Of a stretch of 58,233 bases of DNA, positions 1-7,563 are shown in pieces. Source of the DNA: an uncultured Dysgonomonas sp. GTDB lineage: Bacteria; Bacteroidota; Bacteroidia; Bacteroidales; Dysgonomonadaceae. A program made the position numbers and the translations under genes. The stretch spans positions 1 through 58,233 of the forward strand of contig USOX01000016.1 of the NCBI GenBank assembly GCA_900556485.1, given 5' to 3'. Below the pieces are notes generated by a model. It did no database searches. It was given only the letters and a program-made list of their open reading frames with translations, and was not told the origin of the DNA. The number at the start of each line of letters is the position of its first letter. Positions within the stretch are counted from its first letter, which is position 1.

Positions 1-33
1 TTTTTCTATGCCCCGTTCTTAACCAAAGCGGGT

Positions 34-66
34 GCAAAAGTAAAAAACTTTTTATTACAAAACAAA
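34..66 (-). promoter_or_regulatory. Bacteroidota-type promoter pointing out of the left edge
   Basis: Read on the minus strand there is TTTG (66-63), a 20-nt spacer and TACTTTTGC (42-34). This matches the Bacteroidota primary sigma consensus TTTG-N19/20-TAnnTTTG. Transcription would run leftwards out of the window, so the gene it serves is not visible. The GC-rich stretch just downstream (about 12-33) stands out from the AT-rich surroundings, but I cannot assign it. Confidence 0.55.
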
Positions 67-191
67 TGTTAGAGGAAAAATATCTAAATAAAAAAGATAA
101 AATTTTCAAACATTAAACTACTATTCTAACCTGCAAGATATTATAAAGATTAATCTTCTATTCTAAAAAGAGAAAGTTCTGAACCTCTTAC

Positions 192-1976
192 TTAGTCATC
201 AAGGGTTCTTGAAATCTTATCGATATTCAAACTACGGGCCATTGCATCAAAAATTTCTCGATATGTTCCATTCATATGATAAATTTCATCATGTGTTCCT
301 GATTCTACAACCCGACCATTTTTCATCACATAAATACAATCAGAATCTATTATTTGAGAAATACTATGAGATATAATGATCACAGTGCGATCTTTTTTGA
401 TTGCGTCCAAGCTATTCTTTATTTGTTCGGTAGAAATAGCATCTAGACTAGCTGTAGGCTCATCTAAAAATATAATTGGAGGATTTTTCAAAAACATTCT
501 TGCGATAGCTATTTTTTGTTGCTGACCTCCGGAAAGAGACAGAGCCGATGTTTCGTATCCTTGTGGCAAAGACATAATTTGATCGTGTATATATGTTTTC
601 TTTGCTGCGTCCACTACTGCTTCATATGTTGCCTCTGGATTACCATATCTTATATTTTCTTCTATTGTACCATTGAATATATGATTCTTTTGAAGGACTA
701 AACCTATATTGTTGCGAAGATAATTAGTATCATAGTCATTCAGAGATACCCCATCTAAAAGAATCTCACCTGAATCTGGTTTATAGAACTTATCAAGCAG
801 GTTTATCAGTGTGCTTTTACCTGCCCCAGACAAACCAACTAATGCAGTTATCTTGCCTGGCAGTATCTTCATATTGATATTATGTAGTGTTGGTTCCTTA
901 TTATCCGGATAGGTAAAATTCAAATTCTTTATTTCAAATTTACCTTTGATTACAACAGGCTTATATCCTCCCGAACTTTCAATCTGATGATCTGCCTTAA
1001 GAATTTCAAAGAAGCCTTCTGAATAAATGAGAGCATCATTCATCTGATCATATATCCTATGTAGTTGACGGATAGGCGCCGAAACATTATTAAATAACAT
1101 AATGTGAAACATAATTGCTCCTATTGTCATTTCTCCTATAAGTACAAAATAGGCTGTGAGTATTATTATTATAACAACCCCAATCTGTTCTACGAAGCTT
1201 TTCAATCCATCAAACAGGAAACTCATCTTTCGGGTTTTCATTTGAGCATCAGTCAAGTCGTTCTGTAATCCCAATTGTTTTTCGCTCTCAATATTCTCCC
1301 TTATAAATGATTTTATAACCATAATAGACTCCAGAATGCCCAAGATACCTTGACTTTTGTTTTCCCGTAACTCTTTTATTTGCCGTCTGGTTCCTCTCAT
1401 TTTCTTAGCTTGCTGCTGACTTACATAATAGTATATAGGAATGATGCAAAGACCAACCACACCTACATAGAAGTTGGCATTAAACATCATTATAAGAGCT
1501 ACTATGGAGTTAGCAAATAGGGGTAAAATATCAATAAAGAAGTTCTGTACCAAACGGGTTAAACTTTCAACTCCTCTATCAATACGTGCTTGCAATTTTC
1601 CGGGCTGATTACCACCTGAGCTATAAAACGCCAGTTGGTATGTAAGAATTTTGACAATAACTGCTTGTGCTAAGTCCTTAGAAATAAATATTCTTAATTT
1701 CTCTCCATAAAACTTTTGACCAAATTGAATGAAAGAGTTGATAATTTCCTTACCTATTAATATAACAGATATAGTAATAAGAATGGACATGCCTTCTTTC
1801 AAGGCTTTGTGACCTTCGACCATACCATTTATCTCATCTACTGTATAGCGCAGCACCCACGCATTAACCTGTGCAGTAAGAGAACCTACAAATGTAAGTA
1901 TGAGAGTAAAAACCACTAACCATCGATAGGGGCGAACATAAGGCCAAATATTTTTGAATAATTGAAACAGGTTCAT
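192..1976 (-). CDS. ABC transporter, fused permease and ATPase (MsbA/exporter type)
   Basis: A 594-residue type IV exporter half-transporter that should work as a dimer in the inner membrane, using ATP to export a lipid, peptide or drug. The N-terminal half (about residues 15-310) is hydrophobic, with six likely membrane helices. The C-terminal half is the nucleotide-binding domain: Walker A GLSGAGKST near 380, signature LSGGQQQ near 480, Walker B IIFLDEPTASLD just after it, and a switch histidine in IIISHS. Length and domain order are normal for the family. It stands alone on the minus strand with about 100 nt before the next gene. The substrate cannot be read from the sequence. Family call is firm; specificity is unknown. 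Confidence 0.93.
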   Translation of the reverse strand: MNLFQLFKNIWPYVRPYRWLVVFTLILTFVGSLTAQVNAWVLRYTVDEINGMVEGHKALKEGMSILITISVILIGKEIINSFIQFGQKFYGEKLRIFISKDLAQAVIVKILTYQLAFYSSGGNQPGKLQARIDRGVESLTRLVQNFFIDILPLFANSIVALIMMFNANFYVGVVGLCIIPIYYYVSQQQAKKMRGTRRQIKELRENKSQGILGILESIMVIKSFIRENIESEKQLGLQNDLTDAQMKTRKMSFLFDGLKSFVEQIGVVIIIILTAYFVLIGEMTIGAIMFHIMLFNNVSAPIRQLHRIYDQMNDALIYSEGFFEILKADHQIESSGGYKPVVIKGKFEIKNLNFTYPDNKEPTLHNINMKILPGKITALVGLSGAGKSTLINLLDKFYKPDSGEILLDGVSLNDYDTNYLRNNIGLVLQKNHIFNGTIEENIRYGNPEATYEAVVDAAKKTYIHDQIMSLPQGYETSALSLSGGQQQKIAIARMFLKNPPIIFLDEPTASLDAISTEQIKNSLDAIKKDRTVIIISHSISQIIDSDCIYVMKNGRVVESGTHDEIYHMNGTYREIFDAMARSLNIDKISRTLDD

Positions 1977-2080
1977 TTTGGGGGTTATTAATATTCCTTT
2001 CTACTTGATATTCAAACAAAAGTCTAAAGAAATATTAACCACTAGTCAATTGACAATGTTCACTTAATAGCTTTAAAGAT

Positions 2081-3082
2081 TTATCTTCCAATACCAAATT
2101 CAAAACTCAGCCTTAAAGCTAATCCACTATAATTAACATTAGCTTTTTCTCGTTCTGTTGGCTTTTTCTCTGACCATCTATAATAACTTACTCTTTGAAA
2201 TGAATAAACTATTCCTAAATTGAATGCATTCTTCCCTTTTCTCGTAAAGCTTACCCCAGAACCAATACTTCCAAAGATCCCCTTCCCTTCTGCAACTGAA
2301 TACCCAAACCGAAGATCTAAAAAAGGAGTTGTATTCTCATCAATAAAATTTATGCGAGGGTTTAGAAAAACAGGTAACGACGCGTGCTTTTTATCACTCA
2401 GGTTCATTGAGTAGGCAGTACCGACTCCAACATAGAAAATAGGGTTGAACTGAAAACCTAAAGAAGTAGAATATTCCATACGATGATTCTTCTCCAATCC
2501 TATTCCCTGTACATAAGCATAATCCACAAATCCTCTAAATCCACGGATATCCCGATTCCAAATCCGTTCTCTTCGTTTTGGTCTGGGAACACTATAAGGA
2601 TCAAAATAATCAACAGCACTCCCTTTCATATTGCCTTGTATTTGTACAGGCTCTGAAAATACAGGCTCTGCTAGTTGATTTCCTGGTTGAATGATTGGAT
2701 TTAAAGTATTCAAGGGAGATTGTTCCGGTATTATCATATCCTGAATATTCTCTGTAGGCATATTTTTAGAGGATATATTTCTTTGCTGACCTGAAACAAT
2801 ACCCATCTCTTGATGTACTTTTATTGTATCAGATTGAATTGTAGTTTGCACCCTTTCTTTTATATTTGCTATTTCTCTTTGTTGAAATATTATCGTCTTT
2901 TTCTTTTGAGTTAAACTGTCAATCACTTCAATACTCACAGTCCCAAATTGACGTTTCACAATAATACCTCTTATGCTTTTACCATTTTTCAATTGTATAA
3001 CATCTTCTTTCTCAGATGCAGTTTGAGCATATAAAGCAACACAACCAAAGAAAATTATAAGGAAGGATATCATTTTTTTCAT
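2081..3082 (-). CDS. Secreted outer-membrane beta-barrel-like protein, function unknown
   Basis: An exported protein of about 333 residues. I chose the ATG at 3082 because it gives a clean signal peptide (MKKMISFLIIFFGCVALYAQ); an upstream in-frame ATG at 3136 would add 18 residues that do not look like a leader. After the signal comes a small segment around IQLKNGKSIRGIIVKRQ, a pattern often seen at the start of Bacteroidota surface proteins, then a charged and proline-rich linker. The last third has alternating aromatic/glycine strands (YVGVGTAYSMN, LRFGYSVAEG) ending in aromatic-rich sequence, as in a small outer-membrane barrel. It lies divergent from the next gene. No enzyme motif is seen. 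Confidence 0.7.
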   Translation of the reverse strand: MKKMISFLIIFFGCVALYAQTASEKEDVIQLKNGKSIRGIIVKRQFGTVSIEVIDSLTQKKKTIIFQQREIANIKERVQTTIQSDTIKVHQEMGIVSGQQRNISSKNMPTENIQDMIIPEQSPLNTLNPIIQPGNQLAEPVFSEPVQIQGNMKGSAVDYFDPYSVPRPKRRERIWNRDIRGFRGFVDYAYVQGIGLEKNHRMEYSTSLGFQFNPIFYVGVGTAYSMNLSDKKHASLPVFLNPRINFIDENTTPFLDLRFGYSVAEGKGIFGSIGSGVSFTRKGKNAFNLGIVYSFQRVSYYRWSEKKPTEREKANVNYSGLALRLSFEFGIGR

Positions 3083-3157
3083 AATTCGGGCAGTTAACAT
3101 TTTTATAAAAATAGGAGAAAAAGGATAAGTATACAAGCTAGATTTTAAAACTATTAA

Positions 3158-3165
3158 TATCTTTG
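3158..3165 (+). promoter_or_regulatory. Possible -7 element before the thioredoxin-like lipoprotein
   Basis: TATCTTTG, followed by C, is a full match to the Bacteroidota -7 consensus. No TTTG lies 19-20 nt upstream, so the promoter is only partly supported. A second box, TATTTTTG, lies at 3202-3209. Either could drive the gene starting at 3262. Confidence 0.35.
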
Positions 3166-3261
3166 CCTATATGAAACACTTTATAGTCACAGTCCTTTTA
3201 TTATTTTTGTACACTAACTATATAACGACATACCAAACTCTTTTATTTTAAACATATTTAC

Positions 3262-4434
3262 ATGAAAACATCTTTTTGGTCAAAATTTATAATAATCTCC
3301 CTAGCAATCCTTGCTTTTATATCTTGTAAAGACAGTAAGCCTCAGTTTGTGGTAGAAGGAAAAATCAATAATGCTGACACACTAATGCTTTATCTGGAAA
3401 AAAGAGGTCTTACCGAAACTACCATACTTGATTCTGTCAAACTAGACAAAGATGGGAACTTCAAATTTACAGAGGCTAGTATCGGTTATCCAGAATTCTT
3501 TCTTCTACGTCTCAACGGGCAAACAATCAATTTAGCAATTGATTCGACAGAGACGATAACCGTAAACTCTGCAAAAGACAGCTTTGCAACAGACTATATT
3601 GTAGAAGGGTCTCCAGCTTCAACCCAAATAAAGGACATTCTCTTTGCTCAACAAAAACTAAGTAATAGCATCGCTGACCTAACAAAGAAATATGATAGTA
3701 AAGAACTTGCTCAGGAAGAATATGTAGTTAAAATACAAGAAGCTATCAACGAGTATAAAACTCAGGCCAAAAATCTTATATACTCAGACTACAATAGCTT
3801 AGCTAGCTATTTCGCTCTTTTCCAGAAAGTAGATAATTTTCTAATATTCGATCCCTTTGATAAAAAAGACCTAAGTACATTTCAAGCTGTGGCTACAGTG
3901 TGGGATCAATACAAATCAAATTCTCCCCGAGCTGCCCACTTAAAAACATTTACATTGGCAGCACTAGCCGAAGTAAGAAAAATGGCCAGTCAGGAAGAAG
4001 CTCTCAAAAATATTGAAACAAAGGAAGTAACCGACAATACCGCATTTTATAATATATCATTACCTGATATAAACAATAAAGAAATAAGCCTTTCTTCATT
4101 ACAAGGCAAAGTTGTAATCCTTGATTTTACAGCTTATCAAACCGACTTTTCTCCTGCCCACAATATACTGATCAACAACGTATATAGTAAACATAAGGGA
4201 GCAATTGAAGTTTATCAGGTTTCTTTCGATTCAGATACTCATGCCTGGCAAAACAGTGTAGTGAATTTACCTTGGATATGTGTAAGAGACAACAAATCTT
4301 TAAATTCGAATCTAATTACTAAATTCAATATACAAGGATTTCCTACTATGTTCTTACTCAATAAAAAAGGAGATATTGTCAAAAGAATATTACCAAATGA
4401 TGATTTAGAAATGGAAGTTCAAAAATTATTATAA
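3262..4434 (+). CDS. Thioredoxin-fold lipoprotein with DUF4369-like N-terminus, lacking the CXXC pair
   Basis: A 390-residue lipoprotein: the signal peptide ends in a lipobox with Cys22 (AFISC), so the mature protein should be anchored in the outer or inner membrane facing the periplasm. Residues about 28-130 resemble DUF4369 (KINNADTLMLYLEKRG, then SVKLDKDGNFKF). The middle is helical. From about 265 there is a TlpA/AhpC-like thioredoxin fold (LQGKVVILDFTAY, NLPWICV, FNIQGFPTMFLLNKKGDIV) with the cis-proline motif kept (FPT). At the redox centre, where WCxxC should follow DFTA, the sequence reads AYQTDFSPAH, so both cysteines are gone. It therefore cannot do normal thiol-disulfide exchange. 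The frame is intact, so a binding or structural role is more likely than decay. Confidence 0.8.
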   Translation: MKTSFWSKFIIISLAILAFISCKDSKPQFVVEGKINNADTLMLYLEKRGLTETTILDSVKLDKDGNFKFTEASIGYPEFFLLRLNGQTINLAIDSTETITVNSAKDSFATDYIVEGSPASTQIKDILFAQQKLSNSIADLTKKYDSKELAQEEYVVKIQEAINEYKTQAKNLIYSDYNSLASYFALFQKVDNFLIFDPFDKKDLSTFQAVATVWDQYKSNSPRAAHLKTFTLAALAEVRKMASQEEALKNIETKEVTDNTAFYNISLPDINNKEISLSSLQGKVVILDFTAYQTDFSPAHNILINNVYSKHKGAIEVYQVSFDSDTHAWQNSVVNLPWICVRDNKSLNSNLITKFNIQGFPTMFLLNKKGDIVKRILPNDDLEMEVQKLL

Positions 4435-4450
4435 AAGTATTTGCTTTTAT

Positions 4451-4482
4451 TTTGACAATACGAAAATAATAACTTATCTTTG
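4451..4482 (+). promoter_or_regulatory. greA promoter
   Basis: TTTG at 4451-4454, a 20-nt spacer and TATCTTTG at 4475-4482: an exact fit to the Bacteroidota TTTG-N20-TAnnTTTG promoter. The transcript should start near 4489, about 110 nt before the greA start codon, just ahead of a strong hairpin. Confidence 0.7.
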
Positions 4483-4496
4483 TTTACAAGATAATG

Positions 4497-4543
4497 AAAA
4501 GAAAAGGAGTTCTGGCCTATACGGCAAGGATTCTTTTTCTTTT
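4497..4543 (+). promoter_or_regulatory. Leader hairpin between the greA promoter and greA
   Basis: A long near-perfect hairpin. GCC (4515-4517) pairs with GGC (4523-4525) around a 5-nt loop, and the stem continues outward through GAAAAGGAGTTCT against GGATTCTTTTTCTTTT to about 20 base pairs, with one G/A mismatch and a few G-T pairs. The descending arm is T-rich, so it looks like an intrinsic terminator. It lies downstream of the predicted greA start site, which makes it a candidate attenuator or structured leader; it could also end transcripts from the lipoprotein gene upstream. Confidence 0.5.
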
Positions 4544-4597
4544 TATCGCATAAAAAACAATATTATAGTCAATAACTAATTTAATTTCTTAAATACC

Positions 4598-5068
4598 ATG
4601 GCTATCTCTTACATGACCGAAGACGGTTACAAAAAACTTAAAGAGGAAATCAACTCACTGGAAACAGTAGAAAGACCTGCAATATCGAAACAGATTGCAG
4701 AAGCCCGCGATAAGGGGGATTTGTCAGAAAATGCAGAATATGATGCTGCTAAAGAAGCACAAGGTCTGCTCGAAGCAAAAATCGCTCAGTTGAAAAACTT
4801 GATGGCAAATGCACGTCTGATCAACGAAGATGCAATAGGCACCGACTTTGTACAGATACTTAATAAGGTTACTATACGGAATACAAAGAACGACCAGAAG
4901 ATGACCTATACTCTTGTTGCCGAAAGCGAAGCAAATCTGAAAGAAAACAAGATCGCTGTAAGCACACCAGTAGCACAAGGACTTATGGGCAAGAAGGTCG
5001 GAGACGTTGTAGATATTAAAGTACCTTCTGGTATAATGTCTTTCGAAATTGTTGATATTTCACTTTAA
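4598..5068 (+). CDS. greA: Transcription elongation factor GreA
   Basis: A 156-residue GreA, normal length. It enters the secondary channel of RNA polymerase and stimulates cleavage of backtracked RNA. The N-terminal coiled coil (MTEDGYKKLKEEINSLE to about residue 75) carries the acidic tip with DKGDLSENAEYDAA, the family signature that places the catalytic Asp/Glu. The C-terminal FKBP-like domain runs from about 80 to 156 (VTIRNTKNDQKMTYTLV, GLMGKKVGDVVDIKVP). The gene is followed after 6 nt by the HIT protein gene, so the two form a short operon. It has a clear promoter and a leader hairpin upstream, suggesting transcript-level control. Confidence 0.97.
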   Translation: MAISYMTEDGYKKLKEEINSLETVERPAISKQIAEARDKGDLSENAEYDAAKEAQGLLEAKIAQLKNLMANARLINEDAIGTDFVQILNKVTIRNTKNDQKMTYTLVAESEANLKENKIAVSTPVAQGLMGKKVGDVVDIKVPSGIMSFEIVDISL

Positions 5069-5074
5069 TAGAAT

Positions 5075-5470
5075 ATGGCAAGCATTTTCAGCAAAATAGC
5101 AGCAGGCGAAATACCCTCTTATAAGATAGCAGAAGACGATAAGTTTTTCGCATTTCTTGATATCAATCCTATGTCCAAAGGTCATACATTGGTTATACCT
5201 AAGCAGGAAGTAGATTACATATTCGACCTGAATGATGATACTTTAGCTGAGATGAGCATCTTTGCGAAAAAGATTGCAAAAGCTATAGAACAAGCTGTTC
5301 CTTGCAAGCGCATCGGGATGATGGTTGTAGGAATGGAAGTTCCCCATGTACATATACATCTGATTCCAATCAATAAAGAATCGGACATGCTCTTATCTAA
5401 TCCTAGAATCAGGCTTAATGAAGAAGAATTCAAGCTACTAGCCGATAAAATTAAAGAAAACATAGAATAA
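5075..5470 (+). CDS. HIT family nucleotide-binding protein (HINT-like)
   Basis: A 131-residue histidine-triad protein, the usual length for bacterial HinT-type purine nucleoside phosphoramidases. The triad HVHIHLIP places histidines at residues 91, 93 and 95; the other family marks are IFSKIAAGEIPSYKIAED at the start and FLDINPMSKGHTLVIPK near residue 40. Such enzymes hydrolyse AMP-amine or AMP-acyl phosphoramidates in the cytoplasm. It is the second gene of the greA operon, which ends at a terminator just downstream. Enzyme family is sure; the physiological substrate is not. Confidence 0.93.
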   Translation: MASIFSKIAAGEIPSYKIAEDDKFFAFLDINPMSKGHTLVIPKQEVDYIFDLNDDTLAEMSIFAKKIAKAIEQAVPCKRIGMMVVGMEVPHVHIHLIPINKESDMLLSNPRIRLNEEEFKLLADKIKENIE

Positions 5471-5484
5471 CTACATTCTATAGT

Positions 5485-5512
5485 AAGGTATCCCTGTTAG
5501 GATACCTTTTTT
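5485..5512 (+). terminator. Terminator of the greA-HIT operon
   Basis: Stem AAGGTATCC / GGATACCTT around a 6-nt loop, followed by a T run, 15 nt after the HIT stop codon. A textbook intrinsic terminator. Confidence 0.85.
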
Positions 5513-5533
5513 AATCCGCATACACCAACAAAA

Positions 5534-5686
5534 TCAGTTTTTAGGCGAATCCTTAATCTTTTCAGTACCAGGACTCGGATTTATTTCCTTATGTAATTCA
5601 TCCGGCAATTCATGCTCTTTTATTTCCGGCATTTCTTTTACCTTCTCATCTGGTACTTCCTGAGGTTTCTTTTCTTCTTTATCCAT
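5534..5686 (-). CDS. Small acidic hypothetical protein (50 residues)
   Basis: An open frame of 50 codons that fills most of the gap between the HIT gene and the next plus-strand gene. It starts MDKEEKKPQEVPDEKVKEMP and ends PGTEKIKDSPKN. The product is made almost wholly of Glu, Lys, Pro and Asp, with no hydrophobic core, so it would be disordered and soluble. No family is recognised. Codon use looks like its neighbours, with none of the stops expected in random AT-rich DNA. There is no strong ribosome binding site, which is usual in this phylum. It may be a real small protein; strength of the call rests only on composition and position. Confidence 0.45.
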   Translation of the reverse strand: MDKEEKKPQEVPDEKVKEMPEIKEHELPDELHKEINPSPGTEKIKDSPKN

Positions 5687-5826
5687 CTTTTATCATTTAG
5701 TTTTAAACACTAATACCTTAACTATCAATATAAACAAATAAAAAAGATAGTATGTTTCCGATCATTAAGACTTAAACAAAAAATAGCCTCCATACGTTGT
5801 ATAAGCTATATAAATAACAAATAATA

Positions 5827-6225
5827 ATGGACGGAAGAGAATTAAGAAAGGGTAATATTGTCAGACGACTAGTACATTTGCCAATAGGCTACCATACTCC
5901 TACCCTACCATTTGCCGAAATAACAGAAGTTAGGGAAGAATATGTCGAAACATCAATGGGTACCGATAAATACAGCGAAATAGCCCCCATTCCCTTATCT
6001 ATGGACATACTTTCCAGATCAGGCGGAACAAAGCATTCCGAAAAATGTATCATTTTCAATACAGAAATTGCAAGTCTTCCTCATCTATATGTTATACAAG
6101 ACTCCAACGAATTCTATCTAAGCAATAGTAATGAGGAGAAATATAGTATTCCAATAGAGTATCTTCATCACTTCCAAAATATTTATTTCGATTTGACTGG
6201 AACTGAACTCAGAATTATCTTATAA
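5827..6225 (+). CDS. Hypothetical protein of a small Bacteroidota family (ELR-GN start, LHHFQNIYFDLTG end)
   Basis: A 132-residue soluble protein without signal peptide or membrane segment. It opens with MDGRELRKGNIV and closes with PIEYLHHFQNIYFDLTGTEL. I recognise this pattern (ELRIGN at the start, VHQLQNLYFALTG-like end, with an IxPIPL motif in between) from many small proteins of Bacteroidota chromosomes and phages with no assigned role. Here the middle motif is IAPIPLSMDILSRSGG. It stands alone between two minus-strand genes. Its presence may hint at past phage traffic, but no other phage gene is near. Function unknown. Confidence 0.75.
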   Translation: MDGRELRKGNIVRRLVHLPIGYHTPTLPFAEITEVREEYVETSMGTDKYSEIAPIPLSMDILSRSGGTKHSEKCIIFNTEIASLPHLYVIQDSNEFYLSNSNEEKYSIPIEYLHHFQNIYFDLTGTELRIIL

Positions 6226-6230
6226 TATCT

Positions 6231-7037
6231 TTACTTCTTACTATATTTCTTAATCCAATCTAAGAGTAAAAGGCATCCCGGGCCACATACTGCTCCGTGG
6301 TCAAACCCTTGTACTTCATATAGCTTTACTTCACTATTACCCATCGCACGGAGAATAGCATCAAGATGAGCATTTTCTTCATACCGGGCTGTCATTTCTA
6401 ATCGACGATCACCTGAAACCAACAAAGTCGGAGGTATACCCTTTCGTGCCTGATTCAAAGGTGAGTAAGAATCCACAATTGGAACATCCATCGCTATCCC
6501 TCTCTCCTTACGAATTGTATAATGAGTGTTTGTTTGCCCACTGATAGGTGCTAATCCCTTTATTTTATCGGCATCTACTCCATACTTCGCCATATAACTT
6601 TTATCAAGCCCTACCATCAGAGTAAGATATCCCCCTGCCGAATGTCCCGAAACATAAATATTGTCCACACTGCCTCCATATTGTGCAATATATTTAAAAG
6701 TCCAGGCAACCGATTCTGCCGCATCTACTATATAAGCCGGGTTTGTAGCTTTAGGGCTCAGGCGATAATTCACAGCTACTACAGCTATACCTTTTTCTTT
6801 CAATTCATTGGGTATAAATTTACCTCCACCTTCCAAACCTCCACCATGAAACCATACCACCACCGGAAAATCTTTCTTATCTGTTGGGTAATATATATCC
6901 AGCTTACAACGCTCTTTTCGGTAAGCATCTGTTTCAGAAGCATCGATATATGAAATATCTTGCTTCAATTCATAATTATTCTGTGCCGATAATATTACAG
7001 TACAAAATAATAAAATTGTAAATAGGCTTTTCTTCAT
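6231..7037 (-). CDS. Secreted alpha/beta hydrolase, carboxylesterase type
   Basis: A 268-residue esterase exported by the signal peptide MKKSLFTILLFCTVILSAQ. The oxyanion-hole motif HGGG lies at residues 64-67, the nucleophile elbow GHSAGG puts the catalytic serine at 133, an Asp follows in SGDRR, and the catalytic histidine is at 247 in GFDHG. This is the layout of hormone-sensitive-lipase-like and feruloyl/acetyl esterases (BD-FAE group), which remove acyl groups from small esters or plant polysaccharides. Cysteines near the C-terminus (AVCGPGC) could form a disulfide. It is a single gene with a dispersed GTGACA repeat 36 nt before its start. Substrate cannot be told. Confidence 0.85.
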   Translation of the reverse strand: MKKSLFTILLFCTVILSAQNNYELKQDISYIDASETDAYRKERCKLDIYYPTDKKDFPVVVWFHGGGLEGGGKFIPNELKEKGIAVVAVNYRLSPKATNPAYIVDAAESVAWTFKYIAQYGGSVDNIYVSGHSAGGYLTLMVGLDKSYMAKYGVDADKIKGLAPISGQTNTHYTIRKERGIAMDVPIVDSYSPLNQARKGIPPTLLVSGDRRLEMTARYEENAHLDAILRAMGNSEVKLYEVQGFDHGAVCGPGCLLLLDWIKKYSKK

Positions 7038-7073
7038 AGCTGTAGTTTAATATGTTATTTTATATAATTGATA

Positions 7074-7125
7074 AAAAAGTGACAAAAGTGACAGCTTTTT
7101 TACATGTTTTTAGATGTTACTTTTT
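7074..7125. repeat. GTGACA palindromic repeat, copy 1
   Basis: Two tandem AAAGTGACA units (7076-7084 and 7085-7093), a spacer, then the inverted partner TGTTACTTTTT (7115-7125). The tandem end faces the start codon of the minus-strand esterase at 7037. The same arrangement recurs at 7367, 34571 and 44939. Confidence 0.7.
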
Positions 7126-7189
7126 ATTTTATTATTTTTCTTTATTTGGCTAATCTCATGCTCCCGTGTACCCGATTAAGTTTTTTCGT

Positions 7190-7286
7190 CCTCTTTGTCA
7201 TCCTGACATTAGGAAGGATCTCTTGCACCTAAGGCTATAATTGCAAAATAAACAAGAGATGTTTCGTTCCTCAACATGACAAATTT
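7190..7286. repeat. REP-like imperfect palindrome (GTCATCCTGA type)
   Basis: The left arm TTTGTCATCCTGACATTAGG pairs with the right arm ending in TTCCTCAACATGACAAA, and ATCTCTTG (7218-7225) pairs with CAAGAGAT (7253-7260). I recognise the GTCATCCTGA...GGATCTCTTG pattern as a dispersed hairpin seen in many bacterial genomes. Only one copy is in this window. Confidence 0.55.
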
Positions 7287-7305
7287 TCCCTTAACTTAAT
7301 GGTAT

Positions 7306-7335
7306 CGCCCGCGCGAATCCTTTCGCGTGGTCTAA
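7306..7335. repeat. Small GC-rich hairpin
   Basis: CGCGCGAA against TTCGCGTG around a short loop, the most GC-rich stretch in this intergenic region. It lies directly after the REP-like palindrome and may belong to the same element. Confidence 0.4.
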
Positions 7336-7366
7336 AAAAGTTATACAACAACGAAACAGAGGTATA

Positions 7367-7416
7367 AAAGGTGACAAAAGTAACAACTATTATATACTTT
7401 TTTGTATTACTTTTTT
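7367..7416. repeat. GTGACA palindromic repeat, copy 2 (degenerate)
   Basis: AAGGTGACA (7368-7376) and AAAGTAACA (7377-7385) in tandem, then an inverted partner ATTACTTTTTT. Same orientation as copy 1, so the two copies frame the REP-like palindrome. Confidence 0.55.
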
Positions 7417-7503
7417 CCGCCTTGTTAACTCGCTTGTTAATTATTACATAGATAAAGTTATTGAGTTTCGTTCTTTCAGATTTACAAATCAATAGGGACA
7501 ATA

Positions 7504-7540
7504 AAAACAAAGGTAAACATTTTCCACTGTTTACCTTAAA
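7504..7540 (-). terminator. Terminator of the RND efflux operon
   Basis: AAGGTAAACA (7510-7519) pairs with TGTTTACCTT (7528-7537) around an 8-nt loop. On the minus strand it is followed by a T-rich tract, and it lies 24 nt after the stop of the outer membrane factor gene. Confidence 0.6.
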
Positions 7541-7563
7541 ATCCTAACTCATATAAATAGAAA

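Larger units (their letters stand above)
7038..7563. other. 526-nt gene-free region packed with repeats
   Basis: No convincing gene. It holds two copies of the GTGACA repeat (7074-7125 and 7367-7416) on either side of an imperfect REP-like palindrome (7190-7286) and a small GC-rich hairpin (7306-7335), then the terminator of the efflux operon (7504-7540). A 79-codon open frame at 7271-7510 (minus) runs through the repeats and ends inside the palindrome; I do not believe it is a gene. Confidence 0.7.

Noticed and set aside
3171..3251. 26-codon hydrophobic open frame (MKHFIVTVLLLFLYTNY...) before the thioredoxin-like gene
   Set aside because: It would start right at the expected transcript start, is very short and AT-rich hydrophobic codons arise easily by chance here.
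7271..7510. 79-codon open frame on the minus strand in the repeat cluster
   Set aside because: It runs through two repeat families and has no recognisable composition or signal; the repeats explain the sequence better.
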